DNA of 64,000 nucleotides from positions 39,263 through 103,262 of the forward strand of contig JANQEA010000074.1 in NCBI GenBank assembly GCA_028278555.1. Reading direction: 5' to 3'. Below the pieces are notes generated by a model. That model did no database searches and was not told where the DNA came from. It saw nothing but the letters and a program-made list of their open reading frames with translations. The stretch is from Candidatus Bipolaricaulota bacterium (GTDB lineage: Bacteria; Bipolaricaulota; Bipolaricaulia; UBA7950; UBA9294). This document shows positions 42,263-50,302 of the stretch, one piece after another. Positions within the stretch are counted from its first letter, which is position 1. Every line of letters starts with the position of its first letter. Position numbers and translations under genes: made by a program.

Positions 42263-44556
42263 GGTAGGCTCGCTCGCTTCCCGATCACGTACTCCGCGAG
42301 GATCTCCGCATCGTCCATGTCGACGTCGCCGTCTCCATCGACGTCGGCCGCGTCCCGCTGAGCCGGAGTCGCCGTGATGGTCCCCTGGGCGATCTGCAAG
42401 CACAGACGGGCATCGAGCACGTCGACCACACGATCGCCGTTGATGTCGCCGAGCATGAGCGTCGAGAAGGTCATCGGCTCCCCGTAGGTCGTACCGACGG
42501 AGTTCTGTGCGGCGACGCGAAAGTAGTACGTCGTGTTCGGTGCGAGGTTCGTGACGACGGCCATCACTGCCGCGTCCGTACTGCCGGTGAGAGGGCTCTC
42601 GATGGCAGCGACCACGGCGCCATAGCTCGGACTCAGCCCGTAGTGGAACTCCACAGCTGTGGAGTCAGCATGGGCATTCACGATACCGTTCAGGGTTGCC
42701 GTTGTTGAGCCGATCTCTGTCGCCGCGGCGGTCGTCGCGGATGGAGCTGTGAAGTCGACGCCGGTTCCCTCGATGGCAAACTCGTAGGGGTTCTCGTCGC
42801 TGTCCGTGTTCGGAATGCTGATCGTCGCTTGGCGCGTTCCGAGCGCACTCGGTTGGAACGTGATCTCGAACGTCGTTTCAGCGTCCGCAGCCACGGAGGC
42901 CGCTGCATCGCTGGTCACGGTGAAGTCGCCGGCGTGCGGGCCGCCGATCGTGACGCGCTGCGAGCCTCCGGTCAGCGATAGACTCGCCAGGCCGGTATTC
43001 CGGACCGTGAAGGTATGGGTCTTGCTTCCACCCCCGACTGGCACATTGCCGAAATCGGTCAGGTCGCCCGCACGAGGGGAATCATCCCCGTTGAAGATCG
43101 TGATGTCGTTGCCCCGCGCGTCGATCTCGGGCACGGCTGCACCGGTTCCCGTGATCTGGATGTCGTAGGGGGTCTCGTCGGGGTCGTTGTTGGCGATGTG
43201 CACATCCAGACTGAACGCGCCGAGGGCGTCCACGTCGAATTGAAGCCGCAACGTGGCTGTGCTCCCGGCAGGCACAGCCAGCGGCAAGTCACTCGCTACG
43301 CCGAAATCACTCGTATTGACCAGGCTCGATGCCGTCACGCCGGTGACGCTGAGCTCAGCCCCGCCTGCGCTGTTGTCGATGGCGTAGGTGAGATGGTGCG
43401 TAGCTGGGGCCTGATTCCCAATCGCGTCCGTCCCCCCGTCCGGGATCGTGGTTCCGGCCGGGCGTTCGACGTCGATGTCCGGCACCGCCACGAACGTGGC
43501 GGTACAGACCTTGCAGTCATCCATTGTGATCGCGCCTGACAGCGCAGCCCCGAACGCGGCGCAGTCCCCGCTCCAGCCCTGGAAGCTGGAGGCCGGGTCG
43601 ACCGTGACATCGAGCGTGACGACGTCGTTCGGCTCGAAGCTCGCGACACAGACGGTGCCCCCCGGACAGTCGATGGCGCTCGGTGTCGGTGTCCCGCCCG
43701 TGCTGTCGACGTTGTCCCCGCCGAAGGCGCCCACGGTGACAATCGTCAGGGTGGGCTGGGACGTTCCGCTCACCGCGATGTCGTACGGGCTTTCATCGGC
43801 ATCATCGCTTGCGATGTCTATGTCGAAGCTGAATGCACCGTCTCCGTCGACGTTGAAGTCGACTGTCAGCTTCGAGCTGCCGCTGGCTGCAACGGTCAAC
43901 GGTAGGGACGTCGTCACGGAGAACCCGCTGCTGTTGACGTGGTTGGTTGCGGTGGCGCCGGAGATCGTCAGCGGGCCGGTTCCCCTGTTGTAGATGTAGT
44001 AGTGCAGGGTGACCGTTCCGACGGCCTGGCTGCCCACGTCGTCCGTACCGCCGTCATCGATCCCCGTTCCGCTCGGACGCTCCACGTCGAGCTCAGGTCC
44101 GACCCCCGTCCCGGAGACCTCGATGTCGTAGGGATCCTCGTCCGCATCATCGCTGGCGATAGCCATGTCGAAGTCGAATGCGCCGGTTCCATCGATGTCG
44201 AAGCTGACCGTCAGCTTGGTCCCGCCGCCGGCGGCGACCTCCATTGGGAAGGTCTCAGATGAGGAGAACCCACTGCAGTTGGAGTAGTTGGAGGCGGTGG
44301 CGCCGGTGATGGTGAGCAGCGCGGTTCCTCGGTTGTAGATGTAGTAGCTCAGGGTGACCGTTCCCACGCTTCGGTCGCCCACGTCATCCGTGGTTCCGTC
44401 GGCGATTGGCGTTCCGCTCGGACGCTCCACGTCGAGCTCGGGCTGGTTGCCGATCGACAGCGCAAGAAGATTGATGGCTAGACAGAGACATGAGAAGAGG
44501 ACGCCCCAATGAAGGAAGCGCATCGACGTGAACCGCGCGAACCTCCGCCGCTTCAT
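42259..44556 (-). CDS. Large secreted repeat protein with C-terminal dockerin
   Basis: A 765-residue secreted protein. After a hydrophobic N-terminus (VLFSCLCLAINLLALS) come repeats of about 110 residues of choice-of-anchor/ASH-like type (ELDVERPSGT, then DDGGTDDVG, a YYIYNRGTGPLTI strand and SDDADESPYDI), an InlB-like stretch (ASFEPNDVVTLDVTVDPASSFQGWSGDC), more Ig-like and a fibronectin-III-like unit, and a final dockerin: two calcium loops, LGDINGDRVVDVLDARL and DVDGDGDVDMDDAEIL. ATG 44556 is the best start, with GGGGAGG 13 bases upstream. It is followed without a gap by the cohesin-like lipoprotein. Confidence 0.75.
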   Translation of the reverse strand: MKRRRFARFTSMRFLHWGVLFSCLCLAINLLALSIGNQPELDVERPSGTPIADGTTDDVGDRSVGTVTLSYYIYNRGTALLTITGATASNYSNCSGFSSSETFPMEVAAGGGTKLTVSFDIDGTGAFDFDMAIASDDADEDPYDIEVSGTGVGPELDVERPSGTGIDDGGTDDVGSQAVGTVTLHYYIYNRGTGPLTISGATATNHVNSSGFSVTTSLPLTVAASGSSKLTVDFNVDGDGAFSFDIDIASDDADESPYDIAVSGTSQPTLTIVTVGAFGGDNVDSTGGTPTPSAIDCPGGTVCVASFEPNDVVTLDVTVDPASSFQGWSGDCAAFGAALSGAITMDDCKVCTATFVAVPDIDVERPAGTTIPDGGTDAIGNQAPATHHLTYAIDNSAGGAELSVTGVTASSLVNTSDFGVASDLPLAVPAGSTATLRLQFDVDALGAFSLDVHIANNDPDETPYDIQITGTGAAVPEIDARGNDITIFNGDDSPRAGDLTDFGNVPVGGGSKTHTFTVRNTGLASLSLTGGSQRVTIGGPHAGDFTVTSDAAASVAADAETTFEITFQPSALGTRQATISIPNTDSDENPYEFAIEGTGVDFTAPSATTAAATEIGSTTATLNGIVNAHADSTAVEFHYGLSPSYGAVVAAIESPLTGSTDAAVMAVVTNLAPNTTYYFRVAAQNSVGTTYGEPMTFSTLMLGDINGDRVVDVLDARLCLQIAQGTITATPAQRDAADVDGDGDVDMDDAEILAEYVIGKRASLP

Positions 44557-44903
44557 CCGCGTTGTCGCCTCCCCGCAGCCGGAAGTGCTGACCGACCACC
44601 AGCTTCCAGCAGTATACCGGATGACTAGTCTCCGGCGGCATTCGGCAGATCTTGCCAGCCCACAAGACCACGCGACGCAACCAGCAAGGCGACGGCAACT
44701 CAGTGTCGGGTGGAGCGGGCGGGGCGAATGGTCGGCTAGGGGAAGCTCTCTTGAAGGAGCTGGACCAATGCGCACGACCGGATTCGAGGTGGGAGCCTAG
44801 CTGTTCTTGCTCTCATGGGAAGTCCTGGGATAGACTGGCTTCAAGGAGAGGACCTCAGCCAAGGCATGATTGAGGGCGAATGCCATCTCATGGAGGCGTC
44901 AGC
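44557..44903. other. Divergent intergenic region before the HD-NTPase-TPR gene
   Basis: These 347 bases hold the promoter for the large gene at 44904 (see 44807). No full gene is visible. A 13-codon ORF (ATG 44866) ends at a TGA overlapping the ATG at 44904, and its start context (CATGATTGAGG) is a near copy of the real gene start. Confidence 0.45.
44807..44836 (+). promoter_or_regulatory. Promoter of the HD-NTPase-TPR gene
   Basis: TTGCTC (44807-44812) and TAGACT (44831-44836) are 18 bases apart, about 65 bases before the start codon. Confidence 0.4.
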
Positions 44904-47900
44904 ATGATTGAGGAGCATCACCTCAGGACATTCCGGGATAGCGTTGGGAGTGCGTTTGAAGCCGGTATGCCGCACCTCCCACACTTCACTCTTCACGGCC
45001 GAGAGCATCTGGACGAGCTCGATCGCCTTTGTCAGCTGTTTGCCAGCGCGATTCCGGGATTCTCATCAGATGCTGAGCAGCTTGGTATCCTCAAGCTTGC
45101 GATCATCATGCACGACTTCGCGATGGTGGATGTCCCCACCCGCGAACGGGAAGCCGAGCTTCGGGCTCTGATGGATCCGTGCCTTTCATTTGCCGATGTA
45201 GTTCGTATGACACACCAAGATGAAATCGTGCAAAGCCTTGAAGGGAAGGCGCAGACTCTGTACGACACGTTCTCCGGCGCGTCAATTGACGAGATCAATG
45301 ATGCGATTGAGGTGGCTCGATACCATCGATTTCACCCTCTCGTGAGTGCTCCCGCCCACTTGAGGCACTTGTGTGCGCTGATGAGGTTGCTCGATGAGCT
45401 TGACATCGGACCAAAGCGCGCACCGCGTGCAGCCTACAGCAGCTTGCGTGAGAGAATGGATCCCATTTCACGCCTCCATTGGCTCAAGCACATCTGTTGT
45501 GCTCGAATCGAGCAATCCCGCACGTTAAACCACGAGATATCGAATGGTCGCCATACCCTTCACCTCTGGGTCGCGGTCCAGGCAACTGAGTCAAGCTGGA
45601 GAGGAATCCAGTGCGCGATTCTCAGCAAGCTTCTCCGGTGTCTGCATGATGACGGTGTAGCAGCCCTACTCCTGGGTAAGTACGGGCTTAACGTGGTGAT
45701 CGAAGCTTGCCCGGAGAGGGCTAGTCTGTGTGGAGCTGCAGCTGTACTCCCGCCCGATGTCAAAGCGGATCTCGAAGAGCTTTCTGACCAATGGGCAAGC
45801 GATGGTTCGGATCCTTGCACGGAGGTGGATGACGCCGGGATGCGGCAGAGTGCCTCAGTTGCTTCCAGGCACGCCGCTTCCGATGACGCCGAAAGCGGAT
45901 CCCTTCGAGCAGTCCCCGCGCTCTCGGAGAGACAGCTCGTCATTCGTGCAATCCTTCCGGAGTCGCTTCTTCAGAACCTCTCGCGTGCTGGCCGATTGAG
46001 CGTCATAGGCAATCGGTATGTGCCTCGCAACGAGAAGAGCATTGGGGGTGTTGTCGGCGCGGCAAGCCGCATCTACCTGGGACCCGCCGATTGTGGCAAG
46101 ACGCGAGCAGCTGCCGAATGGATCCATGAACTTGTCGGGGGCCATCCTGCGAAGTGGATCGTGCTAAGAACAGACCAGGGAAGCATCCCGCAGAACATCG
46201 ATGAGAACATCATCCTCGATACGTCTTGTCTTGTAGAGGGGCAGGGACTGCCGCAGAACGCAGTCCTCTTCCTTGACGATCTTCCTGGGAATCTTCCCCC
46301 GGATAGTGCAGGAGGCGAATCGAGAGACGACGCAACCGAGGCTGTTCGCAGGCTCCTTGCCTGGTTCGGACAGCAACCCTACTTCCGCGAGCGCCGGCTT
46401 GTCGGAACCATCCGGCAGGAGGAGATCCATGAGCTGCCGAAGTGGCCTGAGGTTCTGTCATCTCTCGGAACTGAGCTTGAGTTGGTCAGATTGACGGAGC
46501 TATCCGAAGAGGACTATGCAGGACTGTGGCAGGGGATGAGTCGCGGGATAGTCTTCGTCTCCCAGGACGAAGGCGAAAAGGAATTCACTCTGGAGCTGCA
46601 GCCAGCATTCGTCGAAGCAGTGGCGAAGCGGTCGACAAATCCAGAAGGAATAGCGCAGTACGTGTTCGATGCAGCTCGCCGTGGCGAGACCGTACTGACT
46701 GCCGAAGATGCGGATTCCTTCCGGGCGTCCGCAGCACAGGCTTGGCTGATAGAGACGTGGCCTGCACTTCAGAACGGATACGGCACGGCTGCGAGGGTCT
46801 TTCACACGATCGCGCGGTTTCTGGAAGGAGGACTGCGGCAGCACAGCGAGTTCCTGGGTAGTCTCTTCCCGTCATGGGAATACCATTCTGCTCTTGGTCC
46901 AGGGATCTGCGAGATTGCGGGCGAAGTGGGAGTTGACTACATCAAGAAGCTTGATCAGATCGGTCGCGATGGCCATGCAGTTGGGGAACGCGGCAGCTGG
47001 ATTCGGCCGCGGTGGGACTTCCTGTTGCAGGCTGATGAACTGCCTGGTGTGGTTGTTGGTTTGCCTGATAGCGGGTGGTTCGCCAGTCACAGCATGAACC
47101 TTTCGTCCAAGCTGCGTCAGCAGCTGGCGCTTCACCTGACCGCGGCAGGGTGGGACATGACCAAGTCACTAGTCGACGATGATTCCTGGCTGCTTGGGAT
47201 TGCTGACGGGAAGGCTCTCTTGGCGGATCGAGCTGCTAGCGCGGAAGCCCGCCTGGGATTGCTTGATGAGTGGGCCGACCTCAGCCGTCAGGCTACTGAA
47301 CTGAACAGGGATAACTCCAAGGCGTGGGCAAGCCATGGGCTGGCCTTCATACAGAAGGCAAAGGTTACAGGAGTGTTGAAACATCGCCGAAGCCTCTTGG
47401 AGGAGTCGATCGAGAGTTTCCGCTGTGCAGCGGAGATTGAGCCGGACGAACTAGAAACGCTGAAATGCTGGGGAGGTGCGCTGTCCGAGCTAGCGAAGAC
47501 GAAGGCAGGCGCAGAGGCAGACAATCTGTTCGCGGCGAGTTATGACAAGTACGAGCAATCGCACGCGATCAAGCCGGATGACCACGACGTTCTCAAGGAC
47601 TGGGGAACTGTGCTTGGCGAGCAGGCGGCAATGAAGACGGGTGAGAGGGGCGATGGTCTGTTCGCGGCGAGCTATGAGAAGCACGAGCAGGCACTTGCGA
47701 CAAGCCCGAACGACCACGACGTTCTCAAGAGCTGGGGAGTTGCGCTGTACCGGCATGCAATGGTCAAGGCGGGTGACGAAGCGGACCGACTGTTCGCGGC
47801 GAGCTATGAGAAGTACGAGCGGGCGCTTGCGATCAAGCCGGACGACCACAAGGTGCTCAGCAATTGGGGTGTTGCGCTGAGCCAGCAGGCAATGGTGAAG

Positions 47901-48830
47901 GCGGGTCAGGAAGCGGACCGGCTGTTCGAGACGAGCTGTGAGAAGCACGAGCGGGCTTCTGCGATCAAGCCGGATGACCACGAGGTGCTCAACAATTGGG
48001 GGGTCGCGCTGTACCGGCATGCAATGGTCAAGGCAGGTGACGAAGCGGACCGACTGTTCGCGGCGAGCTATGAGAAGTACGAGCGGGCGCTTGCGATCAA
48101 ACCGGACGACCACGAGGTGCTCTGCAATTGGGGAGCTATGCTGAGCGAGCAGGCAGCAATGAAGACAGGTGAAGAGGCGGATGCGCTGTTCGAGTTGAGT
48201 TTGGAGAAGTACGAGCAGGCTTCTGCGATAGACCCGGACGACCACGTGGTGTGCAGGAGCTGGGGAATCTCGCTGTCCCGGCAGGCAATGGTGAAGGTGG
48301 GGGAGGAAGCAGACCGATTGTTCGCAGCGAGCTATGAGAAGTACGAGCACGCACTTGCGATCAAGCCCGATGACGGCGTCGTGTTCAAGAGCTGGGGAGT
48401 CTCGCTGTTCCGGCAGGCAATGGTGAAAGCGGGTAAGGAAGCGGACCGGCTGTTCGGGGCGGGCTATGAGAAGTACGAGCAGGCACTTGCGATCAAGCCG
48501 GACGACCACGAGGTGCTCAGCAATTGGGGGGCTGCGCTGAGCCAGCAGGCGAAGACGAGGACGGGCGATGAGGCGAATGACCTGTTCAGCAAGGCCAGGA
48601 CGAAGCTAATCGAGTCGGAGGAAGTGCTCGCCGGGTCAGCTGCCTACAACATGGCATGCCTGTCCGCGTTGCTGGGTGATGTCAAGGAATGCGCTGTCTA
48701 CCTTCGCCGGGCTGACCAGTACGGCACGCTTCCGGCGCTGGAGTTCGTCTCGTCTGACGAGGACTTCGCCGGAGTCCGTGGTACTACCGAGTTTCAAGAC
48801 CTGCTCCGGGAACTCTACCCAGAGCAGTAG
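44904..48830 (+). CDS. HD-domain / P-loop NTPase / TPR-repeat giant protein (STAND-like, putative defence sensor)
   Basis: A 1308-residue cytosolic protein. Residues 1-280 resemble a metal-dependent HD domain: HGREH (H31, H35), MHD (H70, D71), RYHRFH (H141, H144) and LLDELD (D164). Residues about 385-520 hold a P-loop NTPase with Walker A GPADCGKT (393-400) and Walker B AVLFLDD (453-459). From about 830 to 1260 lie TPR-like repeats of 44 residues with a core YEKYERALAIKPDDHEVLSNWG. HD effector, NTPase switch and repeat sensor is the architecture of antiviral STAND proteins. The start is set by GGAGG 7 bases upstream. G+C and codon use look lower than the neighbours. I know of no named family that fits, so the function is inferred. 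Confidence 0.7.
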   Translation: MIEEHHLRTFRDSVGSAFEAGMPHLPHFTLHGREHLDELDRLCQLFASAIPGFSSDAEQLGILKLAIIMHDFAMVDVPTREREAELRALMDPCLSFADVVRMTHQDEIVQSLEGKAQTLYDTFSGASIDEINDAIEVARYHRFHPLVSAPAHLRHLCALMRLLDELDIGPKRAPRAAYSSLRERMDPISRLHWLKHICCARIEQSRTLNHEISNGRHTLHLWVAVQATESSWRGIQCAILSKLLRCLHDDGVAALLLGKYGLNVVIEACPERASLCGAAAVLPPDVKADLEELSDQWASDGSDPCTEVDDAGMRQSASVASRHAASDDAESGSLRAVPALSERQLVIRAILPESLLQNLSRAGRLSVIGNRYVPRNEKSIGGVVGAASRIYLGPADCGKTRAAAEWIHELVGGHPAKWIVLRTDQGSIPQNIDENIILDTSCLVEGQGLPQNAVLFLDDLPGNLPPDSAGGESRDDATEAVRRLLAWFGQQPYFRERRLVGTIRQEEIHELPKWPEVLSSLGTELELVRLTELSEEDYAGLWQGMSRGIVFVSQDEGEKEFTLELQPAFVEAVAKRSTNPEGIAQYVFDAARRGETVLTAEDADSFRASAAQAWLIETWPALQNGYGTAARVFHTIARFLEGGLRQHSEFLGSLFPSWEYHSALGPGICEIAGEVGVDYIKKLDQIGRDGHAVGERGSWIRPRWDFLLQADELPGVVVGLPDSGWFASHSMNLSSKLRQQLALHLTAAGWDMTKSLVDDDSWLLGIADGKALLADRAASAEARLGLLDEWADLSRQATELNRDNSKAWASHGLAFIQKAKVTGVLKHRRSLLEESIESFRCAAEIEPDELETLKCWGGALSELAKTKAGAEADNLFAASYDKYEQSHAIKPDDHDVLKDWGTVLGEQAAMKTGERGDGLFAASYEKHEQALATSPNDHDVLKSWGVALYRHAMVKAGDEADRLFAASYEKYERALAIKPDDHKVLSNWGVALSQQAMVKAGQEADRLFETSCEKHERASAIKPDDHEVLNNWGVALYRHAMVKAGDEADRLFAASYEKYERALAIKPDDHEVLCNWGAMLSEQAAMKTGEEADALFELSLEKYEQASAIDPDDHVVCRSWGISLSRQAMVKVGEEADRLFAASYEKYEHALAIKPDDGVVFKSWGVSLFRQAMVKAGKEADRLFGAGYEKYEQALAIKPDDHEVLSNWGAALSQQAKTRTGDEANDLFSKARTKLIESEEVLAGSAAYNMACLSALLGDVKECAVYLRRADQYGTLPALEFVSSDEDFAGVRGTTEFQDLLRELYPEQ
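47560..48550 (+). repeat. Tandem 132-bp coding repeats in the TPR region
   Basis: About eight in-frame copies of a 132-base unit (44 codons), some nearly identical at DNA level: the segments starting near 47735 and 47999 are almost the same over more than 100 bases. This suggests recent duplication or gene conversion and copy-number change of the sensor array. Confidence 0.75.
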
Positions 48831-48862
48831 TCACATCCGCTTTGCGCAGCATTGGCTGTCTG

Positions 48863-49212
48863 GCTCGCCCCGATCTCGTGGCGAGCTAAGTTAGACCCAG
48901 GGCAGAGGGCGCTGCTGCCGTCTCGTCACCCGCCACAAGAAGGCAGCATTCCGTCGATGCCTTCTTGCGAGGCTTGTCTCGACCCGAATGCGAGCTGTGT
49001 CAACGTTTCGAGACGGAACCCATTCCTTCTCGCTATCCAACCAGACGAAGCCAGTCTCAGACCATGGCTTCGTCTACGCCTCGGCTGGTCTCAGCGTGAA
49101 CAGCCTCAGTTTCGCGTTTGAGTTCCCTGCCCTGCTCTGTCACCAACAGGAGAAGGCAACATCCATTCCTGCCTTCTCCTCCGGCTCGCTTCGGTCCAAT
49201 ACGCGAAGCGAG
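48863..49212 (+). repeat. Array of strong hairpins with related stems
   Basis: At least five perfect stems with about 10-12-base loops: GCTCGCC/GGCGAGC (48863-48886); CAAGAAGGCA/TGCCTTCTTG (48936-48967); AGACGAAGCCA/TGGCTTCGTCT (49043-49075); AGGAGAAGGCA/TGCCTTCTCCT (49148-49180); CTCGCTTCG/CGAAGCGAG (49185-49212). A sixth, GTCTCGA/TCGAGAC, spans 48976-49014. The stems at 48936, 49043 and 49148 share the pattern GAAGnCA/TGnCTTC, with changes in one arm matched in the other. This implies selected RNA or single-stranded DNA structure. Confidence 0.6.
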
Positions 49213-49218
49213 ACGACC

Positions 49219-49246
49219 TTGACGAAACCCACTGTACTAGTAAACT
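49219..49246 (+). promoter_or_regulatory. Promoter of the gntR-ABC operon
   Basis: TTGACG (49219-49224) and TAAACT (49241-49246) are 16 bases apart. The ATG at 49255 is 8 bases after the -10 box with no ribosome binding site. TACTAGTAAACTAGTG around the -10 contains two ACTAGT sites and may be the GntR operator. Confidence 0.55.
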
Positions 49247-49254
49247 AGTGCACC

Positions 49255-49632
49255 ATGACGACGAAGGAACAGTGGATCCTCGACATGGACGCGGGCCCAA
49301 TCTTCGAACAGATAGGCAGAAACGTGCGCATGTTGCTGGCGCGCGGCGACCTGCATCCTGGCGAGAAGCTGCCCTCGGCCCGCGAGCTGGCGGGGACGCT
49401 GAGCGTGAATCCGAACACGATCGTCCACGCCTACGCGGAGCTCGAGACGCAGGAAATCATCGAAAAGCGACGCGGACTCGGTACGTTCGTGAGGGAGGAT
49501 GCACCGGTGGAAACCATGAGGAAGGATATGCTGACGCAGATTGCGAAGACGTTCGTGAACGAGGTGCGGCGCCTCGGTGTCGAGACCGACGAGGCGATGG
49601 CCGCCCTGAAGGAGGCGTGGGATGCTGGCTAG
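49255..49632 (+). CDS. GntR-family regulator, YtrA subfamily
   Basis: A 125-residue DNA-binding regulator of the YtrA type, which is short and lacks a large effector domain. The winged helix is PIFEQIGRNVRMLLARGDLHPGEKLPSARELAGTLSVNPNTIVHAYAELETQEIIEKRRGLGTFV, matching the YtrA pattern. It would repress the ABC genes that follow. The promoter abuts the ATG, so it is probably leaderless. It overlaps the ATPase gene by 11 bases. The protein usually senses cell-envelope stress or small signals. Confidence 0.9.
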   Translation: MTTKEQWILDMDAGPIFEQIGRNVRMLLARGDLHPGEKLPSARELAGTLSVNPNTIVHAYAELETQEIIEKRRGLGTFVREDAPVETMRKDMLTQIAKTFVNEVRRLGVETDEAMAALKEAWDAG

Positions 49633-50302
49633 ATTGGAGGGGGTGACCAAGCGCTATCGGACGACCGAGGGCGTGCGGGACCTGTCTCTCGAGTTCCCGG
49701 CGGGAGAGATCGTCGGGGTGCTCGGTCTGAACGGGAGCGGGAAGTCGACGCTGTTGAAGCTGGTCGCCGGCTTGCTCTTCCCGACAGCCGGGTCGATCAC
49801 CGTCTTCGGCGCTGCGCCGCGGCCGAGCCGGGGCCGGACCGTCTTCCTCGGCGAGACGGACACGCTCTGGCCGTGGATGACGCCACGAGATGCGAGCCGG
49901 TTCATGGAGGGGCTCTATCCGGACTTCGATCCGATCCGGTTCAACGAGCTGCTCGACGCGCTCGAGGTCCCGCGACGGAAGACGAAGGCGATGTCGAAGG
50001 GAGAACGAGGCAGACTCCGCCTCGCAATGGCCCTCGCACGGAGCGCGAAGCTGTATCTCCTAGACGAACCGCTCGCCGGGATCGATCTGATCTCGCGCGA
50101 GAAGATCCTGATGCAGCTCGTCCGCGAGTGGCACACCGACGAGACGATCCTCCTGTCAACCCACGAGGTCGCCGAGGCGGAGGGTCTGTTCGAGCGTGCG
50201 ATCTACCTGCGCGACGGGCGGCTCGCCCTCGACGCGCGGGCCGAGGATCTCCGCGAACAGGGGAAGTCGGTCGTCCAGACGTTCAAGGAGGTGCTCGCAT
50301 GA
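49622..50302 (+). CDS. ABC transporter ATPase (ABC-2/YtrB type)
   Basis: A 226-residue cytosolic ATPase. Walker A GLNGSGKST, signature MSKGERGRLRLAMALA (variant of LSGGQ) and Walker B LYLLDEPLAGID. ATG 49622 follows GAAGGAGG. It overlaps the regulator gene and, by ATGA, the permease gene downstream. It would power export or mechanotransmission by the permease at 50299, as in the YtrABCDEF-type systems known in Firmicutes. Confidence 0.92.
   Translation: MLARLEGVTKRYRTTEGVRDLSLEFPAGEIVGVLGLNGSGKSTLLKLVAGLLFPTAGSITVFGAAPRPSRGRTVFLGETDTLWPWMTPRDASRFMEGLYPDFDPIRFNELLDALEVPRRKTKAMSKGERGRLRLAMALARSAKLYLLDEPLAGIDLISREKILMQLVREWHTDETILLSTHEVAEAEGLFERAIYLRDGRLALDARAEDLREQGKSVVQTFKEVLA

Larger units (their letters stand above)
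48831..49254. other. Non-coding region with hairpin array between the NTPase and gntR genes
   Basis: These 424 bases contain no convincing gene. They are dominated by several long perfect stems (described at 48863-49212) and end with the gntR promoter. Confidence 0.6.

Noticed and set aside
47490..48509. 339-codon minus-strand frame in the TPR region
   Set aside because: It is an artefact of the 132-bp tandem repeats read in antisense.
47560..48550. CRISPR-like direct repeats
   Set aside because: Repeats are 132 bases, contiguous, in frame and encode TPR-type helices; there are no spacers.
48886..49212. Integron attC site
   Set aside because: GTTAGAC at 48890 fits a core-site pattern, but the paired RYYYAAC site at the right distance is missing and the stems lack the usual unpaired bases; no integrase is seen.
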